Positions 1 through 8,492 are shown, counted from the first letter of the stretch. The stretch: 64,000 nucleotides of DNA from Alphaproteobacteria bacterium UBA1301 (GCA_002307725.1 DBUB01000018.1:186001-250000); one strand, 5' to 3'. Program-made: numbers and translations. Notes: a model not told the origin generated them from the letters alone.

Positions 1-452
1 GCCTTGAGCACGGCCGTGTTGGCAAGGTACTGGCTCAGGGTAGTGCCGCACTCTCTGGGCGCCACGAAATAGTAAGCGCGGGGCGAAACATAGTGGCCGC
101 AGAAGGAATGCCACAAGATCTTGCCAATTTCGGGCCAAGCGTCGCTGGGATGGAGCGGATGGTCATAGTGCTTGCACTGGTAATTGTCCCATACGCCCGT
201 CAGCATGCTCTTGTGCATGAAGCCGGCGATATCGATCCCGCGATCATTGGAACCGGAAAATCGCTTGACAGACTTGTACTTCGGCTTCTTCAGGCCGTCC
301 GTCGCCCATTCGTCAATGAACTTTTCCCACTCATCCGCCGTGTAGGTAAGTATGCGCGCGAGCGGGTCCAGGGTGGGGCCGCTTTGGAACTGAGCCGCCG
401 TCAACAGCGTAGTTGGCGGCGGCGGCGGGGCAATATCCGAGAAATCGTCCAT
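1..452 (-). CDS. Partial nuclease-like protein (PD-(D/E)XK motifs), cut by left window edge
   Basis: Minus-strand reading frame that runs off the left edge; only about 150 N-terminal residues are present. After a Pro-rich start, the frame has GIDIAGF and about 18 residues later YQCKHYDHPL. Asp followed by Gln-x-Lys is the pattern of Mrr/restriction-endonuclease-fold domains, which in bacteria often sit in defence proteins, including effectors of ABC-three-component systems. That family link is inference from motifs only. The frame stays open upstream of the ATG at 452 to about 525, so the start is not fixed. It follows a second nuclease-like gene in the same direction, about 117 nt away, which suggests one module. 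Confidence 0.6.
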   Translation of the reverse strand, partial: MDDFSDIAPPPPPTTLLTAAQFQSGPTLDPLARILTYTADEWEKFIDEWATDGLKKPKYKSVKRFSGSNDRGIDIAGFMHKSMLTGVWDNYQCKHYDHPLHPSDAWPEIGKILWHSFCGHYVSPRAYYFVAPRECGTTLSQYLANTAVLK

Positions 453-569
453 GATGCCCAGGTCGCGTTCTTGAGATTTGTTTGCCGGTGGCGGCGAGGA
501 AGTCGAAGCAGCGAATCTTAACAAAAAGCCAGGCAATAGTGGATAGTCGATGTACCAGGCAAGGGGGAG

Positions 570-1640
570 TTATGCACCCCGCTCGCCGGTATCATCGGCG
601 GGAACACGATGGCGGACACCGAACGGCCCAGTCCATCCGGTAACCAAGAACGCCGGTAGCACCTGGGGCTGTTGATAAATTACATACTCGACGCAGGTGC
701 CAAAGGCACCTTGGGCCTCGGCCAGTAGGTCGGCCGCTTTGATGATCGATCCCAGGGAGGCTGAGACCGCTTTCCAATGGATGCGCTCTCCTTCGTCCAT
801 CGAAAAGGTGATCGCCGTGCGTAGAACCAACTGTGCCCGCGTGAGACCTCCATGCGTGGTGAAGGATTTCACCATCCGGTCGTCGGTCACTTCCTCATCA
901 TGGGTCAGCGTGGACAGGATAAGAGCCGACAACTCGTTGGAAACATCCGACATCCTGTTTCCAGTGGCGTCATGAAAGGTCGCTTCCGTGATCTGGAAAA
1001 CCGCTTGAAAACCGTCCTCCGTAGGCTCCTTTTCGCCAATACGATCGGCCACGAAGCGCAACCCAGCACCCTGCATCGGGATGATGGAATAGTCACCTGC
1101 CAGCAGACACATGAGATCGTTCTTGATTGCATCATCAAACCTAACGGTACAGCCTTCGTCGCCGGCCACCACAAGATCGGCATCGAGCAATATCCAAAAC
1201 CCGATGTTACGCGGTCGCCAGGCAATCAACAGTGGCTGAGACAGCAATGCGGCGTAAGCCCGAAGCCTTTCGATATAGGGCTTTGTGAAGTGCAGCGACA
1301 TGCCCTCGGTCGTCTTCACTTCGATGAGGACACTTCGGCGCTCCTCTCCATGCGTGAATACGGCGAACAAATCCGGCACCTCCAACTCACCGAACTGGGG
1401 ATCGGTCAAGGCGTCGTCGTTCAGCCGGTGGACGAATTTGCAAAGGCCGAGCCATCGCAAGATCGCGGCAAATTCGATTTCGGCGGACAGACCATATTCG
1501 ACATGTTGAATGCGCTTCAGAAAGGCGTCGGGATCGGAAAAATCCCACCCCAAGGATTCAGCCGCCTGGGCAACAGCATGTGCTGCGCGTGTCGTGGAAA
1601 ACGGCAGCATTGGGCGCCCGGTGCGGACTTCGTCACTCAT
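570..1640 (-). CDS. Hypothetical protein with PD-(D/E)XK (Hjc-like) nuclease core
   Basis: 356 residues from the ATG at 1640; the frame continues upstream but would cross the tRNA-like remnant, so the longer start is rejected. An N-terminal third holds AEIEFAAILRWLG, then VPDLFAVF and VLIEVKTTEG: a Glu, an Asp and an E-x-K triad in the order expected for the Holliday-junction-resolvase/restriction-endonuclease fold. The C-terminal half (from about residue 190) is not recognised. No signal peptide or membrane segment. It probably acts on DNA in the cytoplasm. With the downstream partial gene it may form a defence module; the partner genes would lie left of the window. Confidence 0.65.
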   Translation of the reverse strand: MSDEVRTGRPMLPFSTTRAAHAVAQAAESLGWDFSDPDAFLKRIQHVEYGLSAEIEFAAILRWLGLCKFVHRLNDDALTDPQFGELEVPDLFAVFTHGEERRSVLIEVKTTEGMSLHFTKPYIERLRAYAALLSQPLLIAWRPRNIGFWILLDADLVVAGDEGCTVRFDDAIKNDLMCLLAGDYSIIPMQGAGLRFVADRIGEKEPTEDGFQAVFQITEATFHDATGNRMSDVSNELSALILSTLTHDEEVTDDRMVKSFTTHGGLTRAQLVLRTAITFSMDEGERIHWKAVSASLGSIIKAADLLAEAQGAFGTCVEYVIYQQPQVLPAFLVTGWTGPFGVRHRVPADDTGERGA

Positions 1641-1683
1641 GGCGCGGCCTTGGCTGGTGTCGAACGCCCATATCTGGGTTGAG

Positions 1684-1770
1684 TGGTGCCCGAGGTCGGA
1701 ATCGAACCGGCCTGCCTTTGCTGGCGCCGGGTTTTGAATCCACTTCGCCCACCTCTTTGATACCACTTTG
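1684..1770 (-). pseudogene. Degenerate tRNA-Leu(CAA)-like fragment, possible old att site
   Basis: On the minus strand the segment ends in a T-arm and acceptor strand with encoded CCA (GGTTCGATTCCGACCTCGGG then CACCA). Upstream is an anticodon-loop-like GGATTCAAAACC and a short variable arm, as in tRNA-Leu(CAA). The 5' acceptor strand that should pair with CTCGGGC is missing, the T stem has a mismatch and the D-arm is poor. A 3' half with a lost 5' half is what remains where an element integrated into a tRNA gene. Assignment is from pattern only. Confidence 0.45.
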
Positions 1771-2116
1771 ATTGATAGAAATTTGGAGTATGTGGAACAT
1801 TGTGTAAACGGAGCGGAGCCTCGCATTATCAAGGCGGCCATTGTCGTGCAGCGTGCAACACACGCAGGACAATCACTGCATGTGCTTCCTCAGCGTATGG
1901 GTCCCGACCCCAGTGAGGATCAAGCAAAAAGACAAAAGCCGCACCCACCAATACAGCGGCCAAGGCTCCAGCGTGGTGTGCGTGCTCGCGGATTAGATTT
2001 ATGAAATGCTGGACTTGGTCCCGCTGTCGCGATCACTTCTCAGAGGCCCAACTGTTATGTGGACTCCCTGATCCCGACATTTCGGTGGTAGACCGGTGGT
2101 AGACTTGGCTAGAAAT

Positions 2117-2138
2117 GCAAAAGGCCGCTTTCGCGGCC
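2117..2138 (-). terminator. Rho-independent terminator downstream of attL
   Basis: Read leftward: GGCCGC-GAAA-GCGGCC followed by TTTT. By position it would be the original chromosomal terminator of tRNA-Gly, displaced from the tRNA body by integration of the element. Confidence 0.6.
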
Positions 2139-2163
2139 CGTCACAAGTCTTTGATTTTCTTGA

Positions 2164-2214
2164 TCCATTTGGAGCGGGCGAGGCGAATCGAACGCCCGAC
2201 CCTAACCTTGGCAA
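2164..2214 (-). repeat. attL: 51-bp copy of the 3' part of tRNA-Gly(GCC)
   Basis: Identical over 51 bp to 16576-16626. It covers the tRNA 3' end with CCA, the T-arm, the variable region and the anticodon arm up to the GCC anticodon, and then diverges. It lacks the 5' half, so it is a scar and not a tRNA gene. Confidence 0.9.
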
Positions 2215-2321
2215 TTATAATACGGCAATATTCTTGCTGGTTCCCCACAATTCGTGTAGACTCTAATATACTGAAATAGCATAATTTTATTTACCACTCT
2301 GAGGTTAGGTTCGTTCTTCAA

Positions 2322-2395
2322 GATACCCCGAAATGGTACCCTCGTGGTACCCCAGCGGTACCCCGAAGAGCGATGGTACCCCGCTGGTACCCCGA
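2322..2395 (+). repeat. GGTACCCC direct repeats, likely integrase arm-type sites (left)
   Basis: Five copies of an 11-bp unit NGGTACCCNNN start at 2334, 2345, 2356, 2374 and 2385; a partial copy (GATACCCCG) is at 2322. The 11-bp phase equals about one helical turn. They lie between attL and the integrase start, and two more copies lie just inside attR (16497-16518). Tyrosine integrases bind such arm sites on both sides of the core; the assignment here is inferred from position. Confidence 0.7.
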
Positions 2396-2420
2396 CGAAG
2401 GACGAAGAGGTTAGGGTCAT

Positions 2421-3719
2421 ATGGCAGGGGCAAACCGGAAGCTCACAAAGCGGACAATCGATTCCCTGGAGCCCGACAAGGGCGGGCGCGACGTGACCTA
2501 TTTCGACACCGAACTCCGGGGGTTCGGCGTGCGGGTCAAACCTTCGGGGGCCAAAGCCTACGTCCTCAAGTACCGCAACAAGTTTGGCCAGCAACGGAAA
2601 TACACCATCGGCCGCGTGGGCGACGGCCTCACCCCGGAAAAGGCACGGGAGAAGGCGGAGAAGCTCCGGGCGGGGATTTTGGACGGCGCCGACCCGGCAG
2701 GCGAGCGCAAGGCCATGCGGAGCGCCATTACCGTCGCAGAGTTATGCGACGAATACCTGGAGGAAGGTAAGACCCGCTTCAAGGGCTCAACGCTAATCGT
2801 GGACACGAGCCGTATCGAGCGCCATGTGAAACCGCTACTTGGGACGCGGGCCGTCGCCAGCCTCACCCGAGCCGATATGGAGAAGTTTCTTCGGGACGTA
2901 ATGACCGGCAAAACAATGCCGAAGGAAGGCCCGAAAGGAAGGAATAGCCAGTTCCCACGGGGCGGCCGAACGCGGGGCGGCCCTAGCGTGGCCTCGCGCA
3001 CATTAGGGATGCTGGGCACGATCCTTCAGCGCGCCGTCAATCATGGCGTGATCGAACGCAACCCGGCGCGCGGCATCGCACGGCCAAAAGAGAGCCCGTA
3101 CAAGCCCGCGTTCTCGTTTCAAGCTGTCTCGGCAGTCGGTAAAGCCATGCGCGAGATGGAACCGGAAGGCGAGAACGTCGCGGGGCTACGGGCAATTCGG
3201 TTTCTCATGCTCACGGGCTGCCGCCGCATGGAAGCCTTGACGTTGAATTGGAAAACCGTGGACCGGACGGCCCGCTGCCTGCGTTTTGAGGACACAAAGA
3301 CCGGGAAGCAAATCCGGCCGATTGGCCGAAGTGCCCTCGCCTTTCTTGCCAGCTTTGAACCCAAGGACGCGACCGGCGACGCGTACGTGTTTCCAGGACC
3401 GGGCAAGGCAGGCTATTTCGTCGGGCTGCCGAAGGTGTGGGCGCGCGTCGCAAAGCGCGCCAAAGTGGCCGACGTTTCCATTCACGGCTTGCGCCATTGG
3501 TTCGCCAGTGCGGCAACCGAAATGAACTACTCGGAACTGACCATCGCTGGATTGCTCGGTCACACGGTCAAGGGCGTGACTGCACGGTATGCCACTGCGC
3601 CGGACAGCGCACTGTTGGCTGCCGCGGATCGTGTGTCACAGCGCATTGCCGAAGTCCTGGACGGTGGCCCTGTCGCAAACGTCCTGACGTTCCCTGGAGG
3701 CCAGCATGAGCAAGCGTAA
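2421..3719 (+). CDS. Tyrosine-type site-specific integrase
   Basis: 432 residues. An N-terminal DUF4102-like arm-binding domain (about 1-95: FDTELRGFGVRV, YTIGRVG) is followed by a SAM-like core-binding domain and the C-terminal catalytic domain. Catalytic residues are visible: Arg in TGCRRMEAL (about 268), H355-x-x-R358 in IHGLRHW, His381 in LLGH and the nucleophile Tyr390 in TARYA. It is the P4/prophage-integrase type that targets tRNA 3' ends, matching the tRNA-Gly att sites. It starts just right of the arm-type repeats, which may also regulate it. Its 3' end overlaps the next gene by 14 nt. Confidence 0.96.
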   Translation: MAGANRKLTKRTIDSLEPDKGGRDVTYFDTELRGFGVRVKPSGAKAYVLKYRNKFGQQRKYTIGRVGDGLTPEKAREKAEKLRAGILDGADPAGERKAMRSAITVAELCDEYLEEGKTRFKGSTLIVDTSRIERHVKPLLGTRAVASLTRADMEKFLRDVMTGKTMPKEGPKGRNSQFPRGGRTRGGPSVASRTLGMLGTILQRAVNHGVIERNPARGIARPKESPYKPAFSFQAVSAVGKAMREMEPEGENVAGLRAIRFLMLTGCRRMEALTLNWKTVDRTARCLRFEDTKTGKQIRPIGRSALAFLASFEPKDATGDAYVFPGPGKAGYFVGLPKVWARVAKRAKVADVSIHGLRHWFASAATEMNYSELTIAGLLGHTVKGVTARYATAPDSALLAAADRVSQRIAEVLDGGPVANVLTFPGGQHEQA

Positions 3720-4215
3720 GACTGTGCCAGCAATCAAGCTGACTTCCCCCGTACAAACTCCGCCGCTCATGGGAACTACACTTGATTTGCTGCCAGTGGC
3801 GCGGGCGGAGTTCGAAAAACGGAAGCTCACGATCCTCGCGAAGATGTATGGCTTAAACGACCCGCTTGTAGACCACGACGCCGCAATCAAACTTTGTATG
3901 CGGGTATGCTTCCCACCTTCAGGCAAAGGTGGGCGGCCGAAAGGCACCACGATGAAGTGGAGTTTCATCCAAGGCCTGCGCTTTGTCGCGAACGTCGAGA
4001 AAATAAAACGGAAAAAGGGGTGCTCAGACCGCAAGGCAATTTGGGAGTTGATGCGCGCTTCGCTGGGACAAAATGAAGCTACTTCCAAGAGTGCAATCGA
4101 TAGCCTAGCCAATCGCTATTATGAAGCGCTTCGCACGCTGCCCGGCTCCGACAACCCCGGGCAGCGGCGCGTCGCTCTCGATTATCTCGTCCGCATGAAA
4201 TTTCCCCACGATTAA
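3706..4215 (+). CDS. Hypothetical protein of the integrated element
   Basis: 169 residues, not recognised. It overlaps the integrase 3' end by 14 nt and has a good ribosome binding site (GGAGG, 5 nt before ATG), so it is translationally coupled to the integrase. The sequence is basic in the middle (KIKRKKGCSDRK), with no signal peptide or membrane segment. The first 15 residues look disordered; the rest looks helical. Position next to the integrase could mean a role in excision or integration, but nothing in the sequence proves that. Confidence 0.75.
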   Translation: MSKRKTVPAIKLTSPVQTPPLMGTTLDLLPVARAEFEKRKLTILAKMYGLNDPLVDHDAAIKLCMRVCFPPSGKGGRPKGTTMKWSFIQGLRFVANVEKIKRKKGCSDRKAIWELMRASLGQNEATSKSAIDSLANRYYEALRTLPGSDNPGQRRVALDYLVRMKFPHD

Positions 4216-4300
4216 TTGAGCGACCGTTTCAGCGTGGCTTGAGTGCGATCTTACTTCGGGATGCTCGGCAATCGGCCGGGCTAACCGGAGCATCGCCACC

Positions 4301-4522
4301 ATGAGTACGGATTCGCCTCACGAGACAATCGAGCGCCTTCTGACCAGCGACGAAGCTGAGGTGCTCTTGAACGTGCACCATGGGTTCCTGGCAAAGGACC
4401 GCGTGGGCACGGCGCGCATCCCGTTCGTGAAGATCGGCCGATCCGTGAAGTACAAACCGAGCGACCTTCGGCGATTCATTGAGCGTAGTACCCGCGCCAG
4501 CACTTCTGACATTCGCGAATAG
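4301..4522 (+). CDS. Small HTH protein (excisionase/AlpA-like)
   Basis: 73 residues. The segment LLTSDEAEVLLNVHHGFLAK, then IPFVKIGRSVKYKPSDLRRF, follows the winged-helix pattern of MerR/AlpA/excisionase DNA-binding proteins: a helix that selects the site, then a 'K-x-GR-x-V-(K/R)-Y' wing and a final helix 'DLRRFIE'. Such proteins direct excision or activate the integrase in satellites and prophages. It lies between the integrase module and the replication gene. The sequence alone cannot tell whether it is a recombination directionality factor or a transcription activator. Confidence 0.75.
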   Translation: MSTDSPHETIERLLTSDEAEVLLNVHHGFLAKDRVGTARIPFVKIGRSVKYKPSDLRRFIERSTRASTSDIRE

Positions 4523-4581
4523 AGCCACGAATAATCGGCGGCCCGTTTTTCCGTGTCCCATGCGGTGTCACGTTGCTTTCC

Positions 4582-4758
4582 ATGAAAACTGTAAAGCCCT
4601 TCGTTTCGGTTTCCGAAGTCGCCCGGTGCCACGGCATTTCCAGACCAACGGTGTACGCGATGATCCGCGCCGGGGTTCTGCCGCTTGACGCTGCGGGGCG
4701 GATACCGCGTCGGGAATATGAACTGCTTGAGGCCCAATTGCGGCGAGGCCGTCAATGA
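4582..4758 (+). CDS. Small HTH protein, second excisionase-like
   Basis: 58 residues from the ATG at 4582; the alternative upstream TTG adds three residues. VSVSEVARCHGISRPTVYAM is a clear helix-turn-helix, followed by a short wing (GRIPRREYELLE). It has the MerR/excisionase type like the preceding gene but is not closely similar to it. The stop overlaps the ATG of the primase-helicase gene (ATGA), so it is coupled to the replication module and could regulate it. The element therefore has two different small winged-helix proteins, one next to each module. Confidence 0.75.
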   Translation: MKTVKPFVSVSEVARCHGISRPTVYAMIRAGVLPLDAAGRIPRREYELLEAQLRRGRQ

Positions 4759-6662
4759 CGGACCCTTTGTCAACCAATGGCGAAGCGGCGCTCGCATGGG
4801 CTGACGCGGGTTTCTTTGTCTTCCCATGCGCACGCGGCTTGAAGACACCAGCGACGGCAAACGGATTGAACGACGCCACCATTGATCCTGAGAGAATTCG
4901 GAAATGGTGGACTGAAAATCCCGATTACAATGTCGCCGTTGTTCCTGCCCGATCCGACATGTTCGTGCTAGACGTGGACGGTTCACTTGGTGCGGAGACA
5001 CTCACGCGGTTGATCGAACAGCGCGGCCCGCTGCCCGACACGCTGACCATCCGAACGCCTCACGGCACACACTATTGGTTCAAGGGTTCCGTGCCGTCCA
5101 CAGTCGGCAAGCTTGGGCCAAAGCTGGATACGCGCGGCATTGGCGGGTACGTGCTCGTTTACCCGTCTGTCGTGAATGGCAAAGCCTACGACTACGCCAG
5201 CGACACAAACACCATCGCCCCCGGCCCTGAGTGGATTGCGCAGTGTCTAGCTGACAGCACACGCGACGGCGTCGCCGCAACCGGAGGGATTAAGCTCGAC
5301 ACTGCCGCCGCGATTGCGCGCGCCCGTGAACTCTTGCAGCGCTACGCCGCCACAGGGCATGTCGCGATTGAGGGCGGCGGCGGGGACAACAGAACCTATG
5401 CCGTCGCCGCTGAAGTTCTGAATTTGGGGCTTTCCGTCGAGAAAGCGCATGAGCTTCTGTTGCACGAATGGAATGACCACTGCGCCCCACCGTGGACGCC
5501 CGACGATCTTCTGACGAAGTTGTGCAACGCCAGTCAGTACGCACAGAACGAACCCGGCGCATGGGCGGCACCACCCGCACAAGAAATCTTCGCCGAAGTT
5601 GCCAAGGACGCCGATGCTCCCGCCAAGAATGAGAAGCGCGGCAAGTTCTGTGTGCTGTTGCCTCGCGACATGCGCTCGCTGCCGCCGCCGTCGTGGCTAG
5701 TGGCTGACCTCATTCCCGCCAATGCAGTCGGCATGTTCTACGGGCAGAGCGGGTCGTACAAGACGTTCCTTGCACTAGAACTCGCGCTGGCGATAGCGGC
5801 GGCCAAGCAACTTTGGGGCAGGATAGCGGCTCAAGGCGCCGTCGCGTTCTGCGCTGGCGAAGCCCCTGTCGGCATCGGCCGCACGCGCATCCCGGCGTTG
5901 ATGCAGCACCGCAAGGTATGTGAGCCCGACGACGTTCCGCTCGCGCTGGTTCCGGCGGTCCCGCTTGTCTCGACGCCCGCCGAAGTAGAGGCGTTGACCG
6001 CAGCGCTGAAGGCAACGGGCTTCCGCTTCGCCCTTATCGTGTTCGACACGGTTGCGCGGGCGCTTGGCGGACTGGACGAAAATTCAGCGAAGGACGCCGG
6101 TCTTCTGTTGGCCGCCGCAGAGCGCTTGCGCGACACGTTCGATTGCAGCGTCCTGTTGATCCACCACACCGGAAAGGACGAAAGCCGCGGCGCCCGCGGA
6201 AGCTCTGCTCTTCTTGCCGGCGTAGACTTCGCCTACGAGATAAAGGCGGAAACAAACGTCCTGGCCGTCAGCCTTCGTTGCGAGAAGATGAAGGACGCGG
6301 ACCCGCCGCTGCCGATCCGGCTCCAGGGGATGCGAGCTTACGGGTCCGTCGTTTTCGACCTGCTCCGCGAAGCCGAATACGCCGCCCTCACACGGTCCAA
6401 TACCAGCACCCACAACAGCGACGTGACGAAGGCTCTGAAGACCCTGACGGCCGTGAGCGGCAAGACGGTGACGACGCACGTGCTCGCCATGGAAATGGTA
6501 GGCCCGGACGCGCCCGCCAGTGCCGTTGAGGCCAAAGAGCGGTCCCTTCAGCGACACGCGAAGGACCGCTTGCGGGCCTACGTCACGCGGCTTGGCGAGG
6601 GGCGCGGGCAACCGACTATGTGGTCCATGCCGGACCTTCCTGACGACGGGGGGCTCCAATGA
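4755..6662 (+). CDS. Bifunctional primase-polymerase / RepA-type helicase
   Basis: 635 residues. N-terminal Prim-Pol domain (about 10-185): WADAGFFVFPC, VLDVDG (metal-binding acidic pair, about 71-76), then TPHGTHYWFKG. C-terminal RecA-like helicase domain: Walker A GQSGSYKT (about 329-337), Walker B FALIVFDTV (about 425-432) and LLIHHTGKDESRGARGSSAL, the hexameric RepA/DnaB-type signature. This is the replication protein of many satellites and plasmids: it primes and unwinds at an origin usually close by. The repeat-rich region directly downstream is the candidate origin. It starts within the stop of the preceding HTH gene. Confidence 0.93.
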   Translation: MTDPLSTNGEAALAWADAGFFVFPCARGLKTPATANGLNDATIDPERIRKWWTENPDYNVAVVPARSDMFVLDVDGSLGAETLTRLIEQRGPLPDTLTIRTPHGTHYWFKGSVPSTVGKLGPKLDTRGIGGYVLVYPSVVNGKAYDYASDTNTIAPGPEWIAQCLADSTRDGVAATGGIKLDTAAAIARARELLQRYAATGHVAIEGGGGDNRTYAVAAEVLNLGLSVEKAHELLLHEWNDHCAPPWTPDDLLTKLCNASQYAQNEPGAWAAPPAQEIFAEVAKDADAPAKNEKRGKFCVLLPRDMRSLPPPSWLVADLIPANAVGMFYGQSGSYKTFLALELALAIAAAKQLWGRIAAQGAVAFCAGEAPVGIGRTRIPALMQHRKVCEPDDVPLALVPAVPLVSTPAEVEALTAALKATGFRFALIVFDTVARALGGLDENSAKDAGLLLAAAERLRDTFDCSVLLIHHTGKDESRGARGSSALLAGVDFAYEIKAETNVLAVSLRCEKMKDADPPLPIRLQGMRAYGSVVFDLLREAEYAALTRSNTSTHNSDVTKALKTLTAVSGKTVTTHVLAMEMVGPDAPASAVEAKERSLQRHAKDRLRAYVTRLGEGRGQPTMWSMPDLPDDGGLQ

Positions 6663-7179
6663 GGTTGTCGTCAGAGTGTCGGCAGACTTTCGACACATAT
6701 AGAAAAGTGTCGTCAGCAAAGTGTCGGCAGGAAATCAGAGTCACAACAAGCGGTTACGGCGCTGCCGACAATCTGCCGACAGCGACAAACACTCTGTCGC
6801 CTATGCTGACGACAGATTGGGCGCTCTCTAGAAGAGCGCCAATGTGTCGGCAAGGTCCCAATCAAAATCCTTGGCCGCCAAAACCTACCCCTTCGAAGTG
6901 CGTCTTGATGGCCTCGGTTAACAAAGGAGCCGTTGAGGCCGGATCAACGCCGCGTGCTCTTCGCTCCCACGAATGGTGCTCACCTATTCCTCTGGGCTCT
7001 TTACGACCCAATTTCCCCCTTTTTTGTCTTGGCGATCCGCTGCCTGCCCTCAGCGTGGTCGCCGCTGGCAACCGCGGTTGTCCGTTTCCGCGGTTGCCAG
7101 CCCCCACCCTCCTCCCTCTTCAGCGTCGCACGCCGTGGCCCAGCCGCGTCGCCGTCAACCGTGGCCTTGGAACAAAACC
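6663..7179 (+). other. Repeat-rich non-coding region, candidate replication origin of the element
   Basis: 517 nt without a convincing gene. The word GTGTCGGCAG occurs at 6676, 6721 and (last base different) 6844; a variant GTGTCGTCAG at 6707; the inverse CTGCCGACA at 6762 and 6773; and an inverted variant CTGACGACA near 6806. Further right is a hairpin with perfect 12-bp arms (7066-7077 and 7088-7099, 10-nt loop). Iterons plus a strong hairpin directly behind a primase-helicase gene is the layout of a plasmid or satellite origin. A 176-codon frame starts at 6659 in an ATGA overlap with the primase stop, but its protein is low-complexity and mirrors the DNA repeats, so I do not call it. Confidence 0.6.
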
Positions 7180-7881
7180 ATGTCGCTAATCGACAACCTC
7201 AAAGGCGGGGGTACGAAGCCGCCACAGTTCAATTCCCCGCAGGCACCCGCCATCGCGGAAAAGCTGCGGGCGGCAGAAGCCGAGCTTGCAGAGCTTGAAC
7301 GCCAACACAGCGACGCCGCACTTGACAGCGTGTTGGGCACGACCGGCGGTGCGGATCGCCTCGCGACACTCAATCGCCAGCTTGCCGCCGCGCGTGACAA
7401 AGCGGCGACCTTCCGCTCCGCACATGCCGCTGCCGTAGCGCGCGACGAAGCGGCAGCCCGTGCCTACCGCGCCTCGCTCCAAAAGACACAAATCAATGCC
7501 GTGCGCCAACACCTTGCCGCACGCGACAAGGCAGCCGAGCGGCTATCCGCTGCCATTGCCGACGCTGCCACTGCATATCACGAGCTTTTGGACCGGAGCG
7601 GGAAGGCTCAGGCGGCGTGGCCAGTTGGAATGGGCGATTGCCCCGCCGAAGCGGCGCTCACGTCTCGCGACGTGCTGCGGAGCCTTGTTGGCTATGAGCT
7701 TCACCGCGTGTCGGCAGCGGCGGGCGATCTTGGCGGCGAAGGCCGCGCGCTATTGGGCTCACGTCTTCCGTCCATGAACTTCCAGCACCAGCCGGAAGCC
7801 ATCCCTCCGCTTGTTGACCGTGTGCGGCGCGCAAGCGCGCACACGATCCGTGAACTGACTGGCGACAAGGAGCCGGTTTAA
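7180..7881 (+). CDS. Hypothetical coiled-coil protein
   Basis: 233 residues from the ATG at 7180 (MSLIDNLKGGG); the longer frame upstream crosses the hairpin region and is rejected. Residues about 25-130 are Ala/Glu/Arg-rich with heptad-like spacing (AAEAELAELERQHSDAAL, LNRQLAAARDKAATF), so a long coiled coil is likely. No signal peptide. It resembles phage scaffold or accessory proteins only in general character. It lies right after the candidate origin and converges on the serine recombinase gene. Function unknown. Confidence 0.75.
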   Translation: MSLIDNLKGGGTKPPQFNSPQAPAIAEKLRAAEAELAELERQHSDAALDSVLGTTGGADRLATLNRQLAAARDKAATFRSAHAAAVARDEAAARAYRASLQKTQINAVRQHLAARDKAAERLSAAIADAATAYHELLDRSGKAQAAWPVGMGDCPAEAALTSRDVLRSLVGYELHRVSAAAGDLGGEGRALLGSRLPSMNFQHQPEAIPPLVDRVRRASAHTIRELTGDKEPV

Positions 7882-7895
7882 TGGCCTCTGCCAAG

Positions 7896-8492
7896 TCACA
7901 TACCGGCCTTGATCCGCTGTACGGTGCCGGACCCGACGCCAAACTCGCCAGCAATCTTGAGAATGCCCTTGTCGCCATGCCCCAACGCGGCAGCGATAGC
8001 CTTCTCGGTCTTCTGGTCAATCCGCGGGCGCCCCAGCGCCTTCCCGGATGCAACGGCGCGCTTCAGGCCAGCACGGACACGCTGCCGGATCATCGCCCGC
8101 TCGAATTCGGCAAATGCCCCTGTGACCTGGAATACCAATCGGCCCATCGGCGTTGTCGTATCGAGCCCCTGTTGGTCCACGAACATGTCTACATTGCAGG
8201 CTTCAAGCTCCTGCATTGTCCGCAGAAGATCACTCAGGGAGCGGCCCAGCCGGTCAATCGCCCACGCCATGAGAACATCGAACTTGCCGCGGCCCGCGTC
8301 CTTCAGCATCGCGTCAAGGCCGGGGCGATCTTCGCGCCCCTTTGCGCCGCTGATACCTTCGTCGCGGTAGACCTGCACGATTTCCCAGCCGCGCCGCTTA
8401 GCGACGGCCGTGAGGTCCGCAATCTGGTTCTCAACGCTCTGACGGTCAGTGCTAACACGCACGTACAAAGCGGCCTGCTTTTTCTCGCCCAT
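7896..8492 (-). CDS. Serine recombinase (resolvase/invertase family)
   Basis: 198 residues. The N-terminal catalytic domain begins AALYVRVSTDRQ with nucleophile Ser14; YRDEGISGAKGREDRPGLD and AWAIDRLGRSL carry the conserved Arg and Asp residues; FAEFERAMIRQRVRAGL is the long E helix; the C-terminal part ends in a helix-turn-helix (IAGEFGVGSGTVQRI). The size is that of Tn3 resolvases and DNA invertases. It is the only minus-strand gene in the front two thirds of the element, a second recombinase besides the integrase. A repeat cluster just upstream (8534-8643) could be its res site. Confidence 0.93.
   Translation of the reverse strand: MGEKKQAALYVRVSTDRQSVENQIADLTAVAKRRGWEIVQVYRDEGISGAKGREDRPGLDAMLKDAGRGKFDVLMAWAIDRLGRSLSDLLRTMQELEACNVDMFVDQQGLDTTTPMGRLVFQVTGAFAEFERAMIRQRVRAGLKRAVASGKALGRPRIDQKTEKAIAAALGHGDKGILKIAGEFGVGSGTVQRIKAGM

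Larger units (their letters stand above)
1641..2163. other. Non-coding stretch between nuclease gene and integrated element
   Basis: No convincing gene. It holds a tRNA-Leu-like remnant (1684-1770) and a leftward terminator (2117-2138). Small frames here lack ribosome binding sites and are shadows. Confidence 0.5.

Noticed and set aside
2164..2214. A second tRNA-Gly gene
   Set aside because: Only the 3' part is present; the 5' acceptor and D-arm are missing, so it is an att scar.
2322..2395. CRISPR-like short repeats
   Set aside because: Units are 11 bp, phased without unique spacers, and recur at the other end of the element; they fit integrase arm sites, not a CRISPR array.
6659..7189. 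176-codon frame coupled by ATGA to the primase-helicase gene
   Set aside because: The protein follows the DNA repeats (CRQ words) and then a Pro/Arg-rich stretch through a strong hairpin; more likely an origin region. Kept as an open question.
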